Assembly (NCBI RefSeq): GCF_000730625.1
Contig: NZ_BBIT01000009.1
Coordinates: forward strand, 434,001-498,000
Direction: 5' to 3'
DNA length: 64,000 bases
Origin: Pseudomonas oryzihabitans NBRC 102199
GTDB lineage: Bacteria; Pseudomonadota; Gammaproteobacteria; Pseudomonadales; Pseudomonadaceae
Shown: in pieces, positions 9,742 through 18,160 of the stretch
Numbering within the stretch: the stretch's first letter is position 1
Layout of the letters: each line of letters begins with the position of its first letter
Notes under the pieces: generated by a model
The model's database searches: none
Seen by the model: the letters and a program-made list of their open reading frames with translations, nothing else
Told to the model about the DNA's origin: nothing
Position numbers and translations under genes: made by a program

Positions 9742-10653
9742 ATGACAACGGTAAACACCCCGGCCGCTCAAGACCCGAGCGCCCTCTACCCCTCCCCCTT
9801 CAAGGAGTTCTGGCACGCCTTCGCCCGCAACAAGGGCGCCCTTGGCGGGCTGATCTTCATGGTCATCGTGGTGTTCTGCGCGCTCTTCGCGCCCTGGGTC
9901 GCCCCCCATGCGCCCAGCGAGCAATTCCGCGACTTCATGCTCACCCCGCCACTATGGCTGGATGGCGGCAACAGCCAGTTCCCGCTGGGCACCGACGAGC
10001 TGGGGCGTGACCTGCTCAGCCGACTGATCCACGGCGCCCGGCTGTCGCTGCTGATCGGCCTGGCCTCGGTGGTCTTCTCGCTGATCCCCGGCATCCTGCT
10101 CGGCCTGGTCGCCGGCTTCTCGCCCAATCGCGCCGGTCCGGTGATCATGCGCCTGATGGACATCATGCTGGCGCTGCCCTCGCTGCTGCTGGCCGTGGCC
10201 ATCGTCGCCATCCTCGGCCCAGGCCTGATCAACACCGTGGTGGCCATCGCCATCGTCTCGCTGCCGTCCTATGTGCGCCTGACCCGCGCCGCGGTGATGG
10301 GCGAACTGCACCGCGACTACGTCACCGCCTCGCGGCTGGCCGGCGCCGGCACCCTGCGGCTGATGTTCGTCAGCGTGCTGCCCAACTGCATGGCGCCGCT
10401 GATCGTCCAGGCCACCCTGAGCTTTTCCTCGGCGATCCTCGATGCCGCCGCCCTGGGCTTCCTCGGCCTCGGCGTGCAGCCGCCCACTCCCGAGTGGGGC
10501 ACCATGCTGGCCTCGGCCCGTGACTACATCGAGCGCGCCTGGTGGGTGGTGACCCTGCCGGGTCTCGCCATCCTCTTCACCGTGCTGGCCATCAACCTGA
10601 TGGGCGACGGCCTGCGCGATGCCCTCGATCCGCGTCTGAAGGTGCAGTCATGA
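9742..10653 (+). CDS. dppC: Dipeptide ABC transporter permease DppC
   Basis: 303 aa inner-membrane permease. The cytoplasmic N-terminus precedes the first membrane helix ([20 protein letters not shown]), then comes the OppC-type [20 protein letters not shown] block and the EAA loop [19 protein letters not shown]. It is of normal DppC length. Its stop codon overlaps the dppD start (ATGA), which indicates translational coupling of the permease to the first ATPase. Confidence 0.95.
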   Translation: MTTVNTPAAQDPSALYPSPFKEFWHAFARNKGALGGLIFMVIVVFCALFAPWVAPHAPSEQFRDFMLTPPLWLDGGNSQFPLGTDELGRDLLSRLIHGARLSLLIGLASVVFSLIPGILLGLVAGFSPNRAGPVIMRLMDIMLALPSLLLAVAIVAILGPGLINTVVAIAIVSLPSYVRLTRAAVMGELHRDYVTASRLAGAGTLRLMFVSVLPNCMAPLIVQATLSFSSAILDAAALGFLGLGVQPPTPEWGTMLASARDYIERAWWVVTLPGLAILFTVLAINLMGDGLRDALDPRLKVQS

Positions 10654-11681
10654 GCCTCCTCGAAATCCAGAACCTCTCGGTGCGCTTCGGCGGCGCCGAC
10701 GCCCCGCCGGTGGTGGAAGGCCTCGATCTCACGGTGGATCAGGGCGAAATCGTCGCCATCGTCGGCGAATCCGGCTCCGGCAAGTCGGTGACCATGATGG
10801 CCGTGATGGGCCTGATCGATCACCCCGGCCGCATCACCGCCGACCGCCTGGCCTTCGACGGCCAGGACCTGCTCAGCCTCAAGGGTCGCCGCCGGCGCCA
10901 CCTGATCGGCAAGGAGCTGTCGATGGTCTTCCAGGACCCGATGACGGCGCTCAACCCCAGCTACACCGTGGGCTTCCAGCTGGAAGAGGTGATCCGCCAG
11001 CATCTGGGCCTCAAGGGTCGCGCCGCTCGCCAGCGCGCCCTGGAATTGCTGGAAAAGGTCGAGATCCCGGCCGCGGCCAGCCGTCTCGGCGCCTATCCGC
11101 ACCAGCTGTCCGGGGGCATGAGCCAGCGCGTCGCCATCGCCATGGCCATCGCCGCCGAGCCGCGTCTGCTGATCGCCGACGAACCCACCACCGCCCTGGA
11201 CGTGACCATCCAGGCGCAGATCATGGAGCTCTTGGTCAATCTGCAGCGCGACGAGGGCATGGGCCTGATCCTCATCACCCACGACCTCGCCGTGGTGGCC
11301 GAGACCGCCCAGCGCGTGGTGGTGATGTACGCCGGCCAGGCGGTGGAGAAAGGCGTGGTGCCGACGCTGTTCGACGCCCCCGCCCACCCCTATACCGAAG
11401 CCCTGCTGGCGGCCATTCCCGAGCACAGCCAGACGGACCGCCTGCACACCCTGCCCGGTATCGTCCCCGGTCGCTATGACCGGCCGGCCGGCTGCCTGCT
11501 CAGTCCGCGCTGCCCCTATGTGCAGCCACGCTGCCAGGAGCGTCCGGCGCTGGAGCCCTATGACCGCGGCGCGGTGCGCTGCTTCTTCCCGCGCAACGTC
11601 GCCCCGGGCGAAGCCCCCGAGGTGCTGCCCGAACATCAACGTCCCAGCCAGTTGCCGGAGGATCGCCATGGCGCCGTCTGA
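10650..11681 (+). CDS. dppD: Dipeptide ABC transporter ATPase DppD
   Basis: 343 aa. The start at 10650 was chosen because it overlaps the dppC stop codon and gives the standard [16 protein letters not shown]-terminus. Walker A is GESGSGKS, the signature LSGGMSQRV, Walker [13 protein letters not shown] and the switch His lies in [13 protein letters not shown]. The oligopeptide-ATPase C-terminal extension with cysteines ([14 protein letters not shown]) is present. It forms a heterodimer with DppF on the inner face of the DppBC channel. It overlaps dppF by 14 bp. Confidence 0.95.
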   Translation: MSLLEIQNLSVRFGGADAPPVVEGLDLTVDQGEIVAIVGESGSGKSVTMMAVMGLIDHPGRITADRLAFDGQDLLSLKGRRRRHLIGKELSMVFQDPMTALNPSYTVGFQLEEVIRQHLGLKGRAARQRALELLEKVEIPAAASRLGAYPHQLSGGMSQRVAIAMAIAAEPRLLIADEPTTALDVTIQAQIMELLVNLQRDEGMGLILITHDLAVVAETAQRVVVMYAGQAVEKGVVPTLFDAPAHPYTEALLAAIPEHSQTDRLHTLPGIVPGRYDRPAGCLLSPRCPYVQPRCQERPALEPYDRGAVRCFFPRNVAPGEAPEVLPEHQRPSQLPEDRHGAV

Positions 11682-12693
11682 AGCCACCGTCCTCGCCCGC
11701 TCCACCACCCCGGAGCAGGCGCCCGAGCACCTCGTGCTCGAAGCCAAGGGCCTGACCCAGCACTATCAAATCTCCCGCGGGCTGTTCAAGGACAGCGCCA
11801 CGGTCAAGGCGCTCAACGGCGTCTCCTTCGACCTCCAGGCCGGGCGCACCCTGGCCGTGGTGGGCGAGTCGGGCTGTGGCAAGTCCACCCTGGCCCGTGC
11901 CCTGACCCTGATCGAGCAGCCCACCGCCGGCAGCCTGGTCATCGGCGGCCAAGACGTGGCCCAGGCCGACGCCGCCCGCCGCAAGGAGCTGCGCCGCGAG
12001 GTGCAGATGGTGTTCCAGAATCCCTACGCCTCGCTCAATCCGCGGCGCAAGATCGGCGACCAGCTGGCCGAGCCGCTGCAGATCAACACCAGCCTGTCGC
12101 GCACCGAAAGGCGCGAGAAGGTGCAGGCGATGATGCAGCAGGTGGGCTTGCGGCCCGAGCACTACCAGCGCTATCCGCACATGTTCTCCGGCGGCCAGCG
12201 CCAGCGCATCGCCGTGGCCCGCGCCATGATGCTGCAGCCCAAGGTGCTGGTGGCGGACGAGCCGACCTCGGCGCTGGACGTGTCCATCCAGGCGCAGGTG
12301 CTCAACCTGTTCATGGATCTGCAACAGCAGTACCGCACGGCCTATGTGTTCATCTCCCACAACCTCTCGGTGGTGCGCCACATCGCCGACGAGGTGATGG
12401 TGATGTACCTGGGCTGCATCGTCGAAAAGACCAGTCGCGACCTGCTGTTCGAGCGGCCCCTGCATCCCTATACCCAGATGCTGCTGTCGGCCACCCCGAG
12501 TCTGCACCCGGATCCGAGCAAGCCGCGCATCCGCATCCAGGGCGAACTGCCTAATCCGCTGGATCCGCCACCTGGTTGCGTCTTCCACCGCCGCTGCCCC
12601 TATGCGACGGAAAAGTGCAAGACCGAGGTCCCGGCGCTGCGCAACGTGGAAGCCCGCCAGGTGGCCTGCCACTATGCGGAGAACTTTCTGTAG
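11668..12693 (+). CDS. dppF: Dipeptide ABC transporter ATPase DppF
   Basis: 341 aa. The ATG at 11668 has a good GGAGGA seven bases upstream and lies inside the end of dppD. Walker A is GESGCGKS, the signature FSGGQRQRI, Walker [13 protein letters not shown], the switch His lies in [11 protein letters not shown], and the C-terminal cysteine cluster is [14 protein letters not shown]. The N-terminus is extended by about 20 residues compared with DppD. It is the last gene of the transporter operon. Inverted repeats follow the stop codon. Confidence 0.95.
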   Translation: MAPSEATVLARSTTPEQAPEHLVLEAKGLTQHYQISRGLFKDSATVKALNGVSFDLQAGRTLAVVGESGCGKSTLARALTLIEQPTAGSLVIGGQDVAQADAARRKELRREVQMVFQNPYASLNPRRKIGDQLAEPLQINTSLSRTERREKVQAMMQQVGLRPEHYQRYPHMFSGGQRQRIAVARAMMLQPKVLVADEPTSALDVSIQAQVLNLFMDLQQQYRTAYVFISHNLSVVRHIADEVMVMYLGCIVEKTSRDLLFERPLHPYTQMLLSATPSLHPDPSKPRIRIQGELPNPLDPPPGCVFHRRCPYATEKCKTEVPALRNVEARQVACHYAENFL

Positions 12694-12694
12694 G

Positions 12695-12710
12695 CCAACG
12701 GCGCCGTTGG
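12695..12710 (+). terminator. Palindrome immediately after dppF
   Basis: CCAACGGCGCCGTTGG is a perfect 16-bp palindrome starting two bases after the dppF stop codon. It is followed by TTCGCT and not by a T-run. It probably protects or ends the operon transcript together with the larger inverted repeat 60 bp further on. Confidence 0.45.
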
Positions 12711-12769
12711 GCTTCGCTGGCGCTCAATCCAACCTACTCACTGACGCTGGTACGTAGCAGCAACTCTCT

Positions 12770-12835
12770 TATCGCGGCCATGGGCCGCTCCTACATGGTG
12801 ATCAGAACCCGTAGGAGCGGCCCATGGCCGCGATA
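12770..12835. repeat. Perfect 25-bp inverted repeat downstream of dppF
   Basis: Two exact 25-bp arms (12770-12794 and 12811-12835, beginning TATCGCGGCCATGG and ending CCATGGCCGCGATA) are separated by 16 nt. The CTCCTAC/GTAGGAG plus GGCCGCGA theme is a common intergenic repeat in Pseudomonas genomes. It can fold into a very stable hairpin and may serve as a bidirectional transcript end between dppF and the GNAT gene. Confidence 0.85.
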
Positions 12836-12907
12836 GAGCCGTTAAAGCCAGCAGCATCCTCGAACGCACCTGTAATCTTTGGGCTTCATCCCGCTGCCGG
12901 ACTTCCC

Positions 12908-13327
12908 ATGCATATCCGCCCCTTCCAGCCCGCCGACACCGAGGCCGTGATCAGCCTCTGGCAGGCTTGCGGTCTGACCCGTCCCTGGAACGATCCCTAC
13001 CGTGACATCCAGCGCAAGCTCGCCGAGCAGCCCGAGTTGTTTTTGGTGGGCGAAGCGGACGGCGTGCTCATGGCCAGCGCCATGGTCGGCACCGATGGCC
13101 ATCGCGGCTGGCTCTACTACCTGGCGGTGGCCCCCGCCCACCAGCGCCGCGGCCATGCCCGGCGACTGGTGGCGAGCGCCGAACAGCTGCTCACCGAGCG
13201 CGGCTGCCCCAAGCTGCAGCTGATGGTGCGCCGGGACAATGCGGCGATCCTCGGCTTCTATGCGGCCTTGGGTTATGTGGAGGCCGAGGTCGTCACCCTG
13301 GGCAAACGGCTGATCGCCGACGACTAG
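12908..13327 (+). CDS. GNAT family acetyltransferase (YpeA-like)
   Basis: 139 aa. The whole protein is one GNAT domain: MHIRPFQPADTEAVISLWQA at the start, WNDPYRDIQRKL, LYYLAVAPAHQRRGHARRLV (the acetyl-CoA pyrophosphate-binding Q/RxxGxG/A motif) and MVRRDNAAILGFYAALGY. The opening and the WNDP...KL segment match the YpeA subfamily (about 141 aa in E. coli). The acceptor substrate is unknown. The ATG at 12908 was chosen from family alignment; no strong ribosome-binding site is visible. It stands alone between repeat-rich gaps. Confidence 0.82.
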   Translation: MHIRPFQPADTEAVISLWQACGLTRPWNDPYRDIQRKLAEQPELFLVGEADGVLMASAMVGTDGHRGWLYYLAVAPAHQRRGHARRLVASAEQLLTERGCPKLQLMVRRDNAAILGFYAALGYVEAEVVTLGKRLIADD

Positions 13328-13673
13328 AGTGGAAGGCGGCGAAGCCCTGTCCGCTGCCGATACTCAATGCCCAGTGGAAAACGCTTCGCGGTTTTCCACG
13401 CTACGGACTGACAGCTGACTGCAGGGTGGGTAACGGCGCAGCCTTACCCACGCGCAGCCGAACCTGTTGTGGAAACCCTGGACGGTTTCCACCAGGTATA
13501 GCCGGTGTAGAGTGGACGGATCCTCTGAGGAGACGGGCTTCCGAATCCCCCTGCCGGCGAGGCCGTCAGGTCCCTGTCGCCTCCCTGTCAGGCTGCTGTC
13601 GGGTTGCCGTCGTGTCGGACAGAGGGGTCTGCGGCTAGGCTTTCCCTCGTCCCTCATCGCTGGAGAAACCGAG
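13328..13673. repeat. 346-bp non-coding gap with three stem-loops
   Basis: Three hairpins stand in a row: GTGGAAAAC/GTTTTCCAC (13374-13399), GTGGGTAA/TTACCCAC around the loop CGGCGCAGCC (13426-13453), and TGGAAACC/GGTTTCCA further on (near 13471-13492). The second carries the GGCGCAGCC loop seen in repeats at 21.1 and 40.4 kb. The remainder before the XRE gene shows no coding frame I trust. Confidence 0.65.
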
Positions 13674-14144
13674 ATGCAACTGCCCAACAGGATCAAGGAA
13701 CACCGCCTGGCGCGAGCCTGGTCGCAAGAGCAGCTGGCCGAACTCGCGGGCATCAGCACCCGTACGGTGCAACGCCTCGAAAATGGCGAGCAGGCCAGTC
13801 TGGAGACGCTGAGCGCCCTGGCCGCCGTCCTGGAGATCAGGGTGAGCGATCTGACCGAGCAAACCTCCCAGGAAGCAGGATCCGCCGCAGACGAGCGGAT
13901 CGCCAATGCTCGTGAACAGGTGGCCGCCGAGATCGGCTTCTATTGGCAGGTGCTGCGAGGCCTGGTCATCTGCATCTTTCTCTATGTGCTCAATCGGGAG
14001 ACCTCGCCCGACAGCCACTGGTCCTGGTGGGTCGCCGCCATCTGGGGAGTTCTGCTGCTGGGCCGCGGCATCCAGACCTTCTTCCTGCGCGACCGAATCG
14101 CCCTCTGGCAGCACGCCCGGCTGCAAAAGCTGCTACGCAAGTAG
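13674..14144 (+). CDS. XRE-type HTH regulator with C-terminal two-helix membrane anchor
   Basis: 156 aa. Residues 5-60 are a classic XRE helix-turn-helix (LARAWSQEQLAELAGISTRT followed by VQRLENGEQASLETL). Residues 75-150 hold two hydrophobic segments, VLRGLVICIFLYVL and WWVAAIWGVLLLGRGIQTFF, with an aromatic-rich turn between them; this matches the 2TM domain found fused to XRE domains in other bacteria. The protein is therefore expected to bind DNA while tethered to the inner membrane. GGAG precedes the ATG by 8 bp. The target genes are unknown; the gene stands alone. Confidence 0.85.
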   Translation: MQLPNRIKEHRLARAWSQEQLAELAGISTRTVQRLENGEQASLETLSALAAVLEIRVSDLTEQTSQEAGSAADERIANAREQVAAEIGFYWQVLRGLVICIFLYVLNRETSPDSHWSWWVAAIWGVLLLGRGIQTFFLRDRIALWQHARLQKLLRK

Positions 14145-14283
14145 CAAAGGCCGGCGATCGGCACCCACCTCCCGGCGGCCTCGGGCCATAGCGCGGCCAT
14201 CCGGCCATCGGACTGCCGAGCCAGGTGGCGATCCTGGACTTCAACAGGCTCAGCGCCAACCCACGAGCGTGCGACCCGCTGCC

Positions 14284-14325
14284 GTAGGTTGGGCTGAGAC
14301 GGCTTCATCGTCGAAGCCCAACATC
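14284..14325. repeat. Intergenic stem-loop repeat (TTGGGCT...AGCCCAA type)
   Basis: GTAGGTTGGGCTGAGACG is followed by a complementary AGCCCAA arm. A near-identical copy is found at 40433-40469, and fragments of the same motif are seen near 12706 and 14345. It lies in the 232-bp gap between the XRE gene and the DUF3298 gene, at the meeting point of convergent transcripts. Confidence 0.7.
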
Positions 14326-14376
14326 CCAGACCTTTTCCTTGCTGTCGGGCTTCGCTGGGCTAAACCCAACCTGCGT

Positions 14377-15495
14377 TTAGCGTGGCAGCAGCCCCACCAA
14401 CGGCCCCGGATGCTTGCGGACCTCGGCGTAGGGCACCAGGGTGCCGCCGGGTTCGTCGCAGTTGCGGGCGGCGCGGAAGAAGGTCGGACCGAGGTAGAGA
14501 CCCTTGGGCGTCAGGTACCAGGGCGCGAATTGCCAGACGTCGGCGCTGCGATAATCGCAGCCGTCGCCATCGGCCGGCGCCTGCATCAGCTCTGGATACA
14601 GGCGGGTGAACAGCCCGATCACCCAGGGCGCCAGGGTCTGTTCCCGATAGTCCGCCAGGGCCTGGGAATAACGATCCTCCGGCTGCGGGCGGATCGGCTG
14701 GCCGTGACCCAGCCAAAGAACGTCTTCCAGCGCCAGCTCCTGGCCGGTCTGGAGATCCAGGGTCAGGGGCGCGCTGCCGAAATCCGGGTGGGCCGCGCCG
14801 CTGCAGCTGTACTGGCTGAACAGATTGACGCTGAGCACCCGCTCGGTGAGCAACTGCGGGGTCACCTGCAGGCTGTGCTCGCCGTCAGGACCGATGCAGC
14901 TCAGATGAGCGTCCACCTCCGCCCAGAGGCGGTCGCGCAGCACGGCATTGGCCGCCTCGCTGGCGCCCTCCACGGTAAACAGCTGCATGCCCGAGACCGG
15001 CTCGCGCCATCCGCGCAGCTCACGCCCCATGAAGGTCTGGCGCTCGCCCGGTTCCAGCTGGAGTCCCTGCAGACGGCGATATTCGTAGGGGTCGTCCCGG
15101 CGCAGTTGCTGCCGATAGCGATCGTCCGCGGCGGGCTGCGCCAGGTGCAGCGGGGCCAGGGCGAGGGGCAGGGTCTTGCCGGCCCCGCTCCAGCTGCCGG
15201 TCCAGCGACCGTCGGTGCCGCGCGTCAGCGACCAGCTGGCCTTGGCGCCCTCCTGCCAGGGCGCGCCCTCCTCCAGCTCCAGCCGGTCGCCCGGCTGGGC
15301 CGGACCGCTCAGGCGCAGGTCGCGGCGATAGCGGTCGTAGAAATAGCGCCCATAGGCTTCGTCATTGGCGGTGGGATCGAGCTCCACCACCACCCGGGCC
15401 TGGCCCAGGGTGCCTTCCAGCAGCAGCTTTTCGGCATGGGCGACGCCGGTGGTCAGCAGCAGGGCCAACCCCAGTCCGGACAGACAAGCTTTCAT
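14377..15495 (-). CDS. Exported DUF3298-domain protein
   Basis: 372 aa from the ATG at 15495, preceded by GGGAG. A signal peptide (CLSGLGLALLLTTGVAHA) is followed by a long mature part rich in beta-prone segments. The C-terminal third has the DUF3298/RsiV-like pattern: PLTLDLQTGQELALEDVLWL, then FAPWYLTPKGLYLGPTFF and VPYAEVRKHPGPL. Two cysteine pairs (SCIG, YSCSG, GCDYR, RNCDE) could form disulphides in the periplasm. Similar domains occur in periplasmic lysozyme-sensing anti-sigma factors, but no sigma factor is nearby, so function is left open. Confidence 0.7.
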   Translation of the reverse strand: MKACLSGLGLALLLTTGVAHAEKLLLEGTLGQARVVVELDPTANDEAYGRYFYDRYRRDLRLSGPAQPGDRLELEEGAPWQEGAKASWSLTRGTDGRWTGSWSGAGKTLPLALAPLHLAQPAADDRYRQQLRRDDPYEYRRLQGLQLEPGERQTFMGRELRGWREPVSGMQLFTVEGASEAANAVLRDRLWAEVDAHLSCIGPDGEHSLQVTPQLLTERVLSVNLFSQYSCSGAAHPDFGSAPLTLDLQTGQELALEDVLWLGHGQPIRPQPEDRYSQALADYREQTLAPWVIGLFTRLYPELMQAPADGDGCDYRSADVWQFAPWYLTPKGLYLGPTFFRAARNCDEPGGTLVPYAEVRKHPGPLVGLLPR

Positions 15496-15637
15496 CAGGG
15501 CTCCCGCAGCCAGCGAATCGGTGTTGCGCCCAGGGTAGAGCAGCGGCGCGAGGCTGTCTCGCGGGTCGGCGGACGAGCCACTGCCGCCTGCGCGTTCAGC
15601 CATGGGAGAATGGCGTTTTTTCGACCCCCGGACGCCC

Positions 15638-15943
15638 ATGGACCTCCCCGCCCTGCTCACCCGCCTGCACGCGATCCGCGATGCCAACGCCTGGCGGCGC
15701 TATCACAACCCCAAGAATCTGGCGATGGCCGCCAGCGTCGAGATGGCCGAACTGGTGGAGATCTTCCAGTGGAAGAGCGATGTCGAAGCCCGCGCCCTGA
15801 GCGCCGCCGAGCGCGAACACGCCGGCCAGGAAATCGCCGATGTGCTGCTCTATCTGCTGCAACTGGGCAGCGAACTGGAGCTGGACGTGGAACAGGCGGT
15901 GCTGGCCAAGCTGGCCGATAACGAGAGGCGCTTCCTGCCGTGA
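15638..15943 (+). CDS. MazG-like nucleotide pyrophosphohydrolase
   Basis: 101 aa from the ATG at 15638; an ATG 12 codons upstream is also open, and neither has a good ribosome-binding site. The family typically starts near the MDLPALLTRLHAIRDANAWR helix used here. The all-alpha NTP-PPase metal site is visible: EMAELVEIFQW (ExxE-type) and EIADVLLYLLQL (ExxD-type). Such small enzymes (RS21-C6/dCTPase-like) hydrolyse non-canonical or excess NTPs to NMP and PPi. Its stop codon overlaps the start of cmoM (GTGA), so the two genes are translationally coupled. Confidence 0.85.
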   Translation: MDLPALLTRLHAIRDANAWRRYHNPKNLAMAASVEMAELVEIFQWKSDVEARALSAAEREHAGQEIADVLLYLLQLGSELELDVEQAVLAKLADNERRFLP

Positions 15944-16695
15944 GCGATACCTTCTTCGACGACCGCGCCACCCGTTTCGCCGCCAACATCTATGGCGGCA
16001 CCAAGGGCGCCATCCGCCTGGCCGTATTGCAGGCGGATCTGACCGAGGTGCTGCCGCAACGCCCGCTGCGGGTGCTGGACATCGGCGCCGGGCTCGGCCA
16101 CATGAGTCTCTGGCTGGCGCAACAGGGCCATGCGGTGACCCTGGCCGAACCCTCGGCGCCCATGCTGGCGGGGGCCCAGGAGGCCTTCGCCGCCGCCGGC
16201 CTCGACGCCGCCTGGCTGGCGCGGCCCTGGCAGGAGCTGCCCTTCTTCGCCGAACCCTTCGATCTGGTGCTCTGCCACGCGGTGCTGGAATGGCTGGAGA
16301 CGCCCACGGCGATCCTGCCGACCCTGCAACGCTGCCTGGCGCCGGACGGCTGGCTGTCGCTGGCCTTCTACAACCGCGATGCCCTGATCTATCGCAACCT
16401 GCTCAAGGGGCACTTTCGCAAACTCAGGCAGGGTGAATACGCCGGCGCGGGCCAACGCGGCCTCACCCCGCAACAACCGCTGGACCCGCGCGAGGTCGAG
16501 GCCTGGCTGGCACCGGACTGGCGGATCCGGGCGCGCAGTGGCGTACGGGTCTTCCATGACTACATGCCGCCGGAATTCCAGGCGCGCGCCGCGGGCGAGG
16601 AGCTGGTGGCCATGGAACTGGCCCATCGACGGCATCCGGCCTTCGCCGGTCTCGGCCGCTATCTGCATTGGCTCTGCCAAGCTAAGGCAGGATGA
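15940..16695 (+). CDS. cmoM: tRNA cmo5U34 carboxymethyl ester methyltransferase CmoM
   Basis: 251 aa, GTG start overlapping the preceding stop codon, with GAGAGG 11 bp upstream. It opens with FFDDRATRFAANIYGGTKGA, the CmoM-specific stretch. The SAM-binding motif I is VLDIGAGLGHMS, and CHAVLEWLETP, LAFYNRDALIYRNLLKGHF and SGVRVFHDYMP match CmoM/SmtA blocks. The enzyme methylates the 5-oxyacetyl group of uridine-34 in certain tRNAs to the methyl ester, extending wobble decoding. Coupling to a MazG-like nucleotide hydrolase is a common genomic neighbour arrangement in Pseudomonas as far as I recall. Confidence 0.88.
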   Translation: MSDTFFDDRATRFAANIYGGTKGAIRLAVLQADLTEVLPQRPLRVLDIGAGLGHMSLWLAQQGHAVTLAEPSAPMLAGAQEAFAAAGLDAAWLARPWQELPFFAEPFDLVLCHAVLEWLETPTAILPTLQRCLAPDGWLSLAFYNRDALIYRNLLKGHFRKLRQGEYAGAGQRGLTPQQPLDPREVEAWLAPDWRIRARSGVRVFHDYMPPEFQARAAGEELVAMELAHRRHPAFAGLGRYLHWLCQAKAG

Positions 16696-16742
16696 CCCCG
16701 GGCGCGGTATGCTCTGGCCAGCATTCCTTCGAGGAACCGGTC

Positions 16743-17354
16743 ATGCGTCGCCCCCTGTTCTGCCTGTCGCTCGCGCTGCTCGCCCTGGCCGGTTGCCAGA
16801 CGCCCAATCCCTATGTTGCCAGCAGCCTGCCCGAAGCCTCGGTGCCAGTGCTGCCGCAGCAGGATCCAGCGGCCTATCCGCCGGCACCGCGTGACTGGAG
16901 TCGCTATCGCACCTGGAGCTGGGCCCCCGGCGCCGCCGTGGTCAGCGGCGGCCTGGATGGCCAGACCGTGCAGCAGGCGGTGGCCGACGGTCTAGACCAG
17001 CGTGGGCTGCGACCGGCCCTTGGCGGTGCCCGCGCCGATCTGCAGGTGCGGGCCCGCCTTACTCAGCAGCAGCGCAGCGAGCAGTACACCGACTACTACG
17101 ACACCGGCTATGGCTACGGCGGCTACGGGCCCTATGGCTTCGGCCCGGGCTATGGCGCCAGCGTCGGCCAGGCGCGGACCCGCACCCGGACCTTTCTGGT
17201 CGACGTGCTGGAGGTGGAATTGCTCGATCCCGCCACCGGCCGCGTGCTCTGGCATTCGGCCGCCGAACAGGCCAGCGGCGGCAACAGCGGCGAACGCGCG
17301 CGTACCCTGAGGGATACCACCCGCCGCCTGCTGGCCAACTATCCGCCCAGCTGA
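16743..17354 (+). CDS. DUF4136 lipoprotein (first of two)
   Basis: 203 aa. The lipobox is LALAGC, so it is a lipid-anchored envelope protein. DUF4136 features: RDWSRYRTWSW near residue 55, the VADGLDQRGLRPALGGARAD block and, near the C-terminus, VELLDPATGRVLWHSAAEQA. A low-complexity Gly/Tyr/Pro insert (YGYGGYGPYGFGPGYG) interrupts the domain. GAGGAACC precedes the ATG. A shorter paralogue follows after 61 bp, so this is a tandem duplication. Function is unknown for the family. Confidence 0.82.
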   Translation: MRRPLFCLSLALLALAGCQTPNPYVASSLPEASVPVLPQQDPAAYPPAPRDWSRYRTWSWAPGAAVVSGGLDGQTVQQAVADGLDQRGLRPALGGARADLQVRARLTQQQRSEQYTDYYDTGYGYGGYGPYGFGPGYGASVGQARTRTRTFLVDVLEVELLDPATGRVLWHSAAEQASGGNSGERARTLRDTTRRLLANYPPS

Positions 17355-17415
17355 CGCGATAAGTCGCCCTTAAGCCAGTCCAAGCAGACTAGTCCCCTGA
17401 CCCAGAGGATCGCCC

Positions 17416-18000
17416 ATGAAACGTTGCCTCCTGCTGCTTGCGGTCCTCTTGCTGGCGGCCTGCGCCGAGCGCGGCCCACGCAACCTGGACTATGACGCCA
17501 GCCGCGACTTCGCCGCCTATCGCAGCTGGGGCTGGGCGGATCCCGCCATCGAGTACCGCCCCAACGATCCGCGCGTGCGCAGCGATCTCACCGAACAGCG
17601 CCTGCGCGATTCGGTCAGCAGCGGGCTCGACCAGCGCGGGCTGCGTCCCGCACCGGCCGGCGCGCGCCCGGATCTGAAGATCAAGCTCTATGTGATCCTC
17701 GATCAGCGCCAGCAGAGCTTCAGCTATGCAGATCCCTACTGGGGCCCGGGCTGGGGTGGCCCCTGGGGCTCCGCCTGGGGTCCCGGTCCCTGGGGGCCGA
17801 GCTATGTGCGCACCCAGACCGTCACCTACCCGGTGATGACGGTGCAACTCGACATGCTCGATGGCCGTGACGGCAAGCTGGTCTGGCGCGCCAGCGAAGA
17901 GCGCCTGCTGGACGACCAGAACGCCACCCCGGCCCAGCGCAGCGCCGCCTTCAGCCGGCTGATCGGCGACCTGCTCGTCAGCTATCCGCCGCGGCCTTGA
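17416..18000 (+). CDS. DUF4136 lipoprotein (second of two)
   Basis: 194 aa, with lipobox LLLAAC. It shares with the upstream gene the Y-Asp/Tyr-R-S-W-GW segment (DFAAYRSWGWADPAIEYRP), the SGLDQRGLRPAPAGARPD block, a Gly/Trp/Pro-rich central insert (GPGWGGPWGSAWGPGPWG) and MLDGRDGKLVWRASEERLL. In this copy the insert is Trp-rich where the first is Tyr-rich. Lipid-anchored, envelope location; function unknown. AGAGGA precedes the ATG. Confidence 0.82.
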   Translation: MKRCLLLLAVLLLAACAERGPRNLDYDASRDFAAYRSWGWADPAIEYRPNDPRVRSDLTEQRLRDSVSSGLDQRGLRPAPAGARPDLKIKLYVILDQRQQSFSYADPYWGPGWGGPWGSAWGPGPWGPSYVRTQTVTYPVMTVQLDMLDGRDGKLVWRASEERLLDDQNATPAQRSAAFSRLIGDLLVSYPPRP

Positions 18001-18160
18001 GCGGTCGACCGTCCGGGCGGCTCTTGGCTGCCCCCGGTCCGACGCTGAGCAGACGGCCGCTGGGCGGTAACGGATAATGGCCTCTGGCCAGGTACCCCGC
18101 GCGTCGTCTGTAGCCCGCTTGCGGGGAACCTGACTGTCTCCAGCGCCGCCCAGGTTGATC

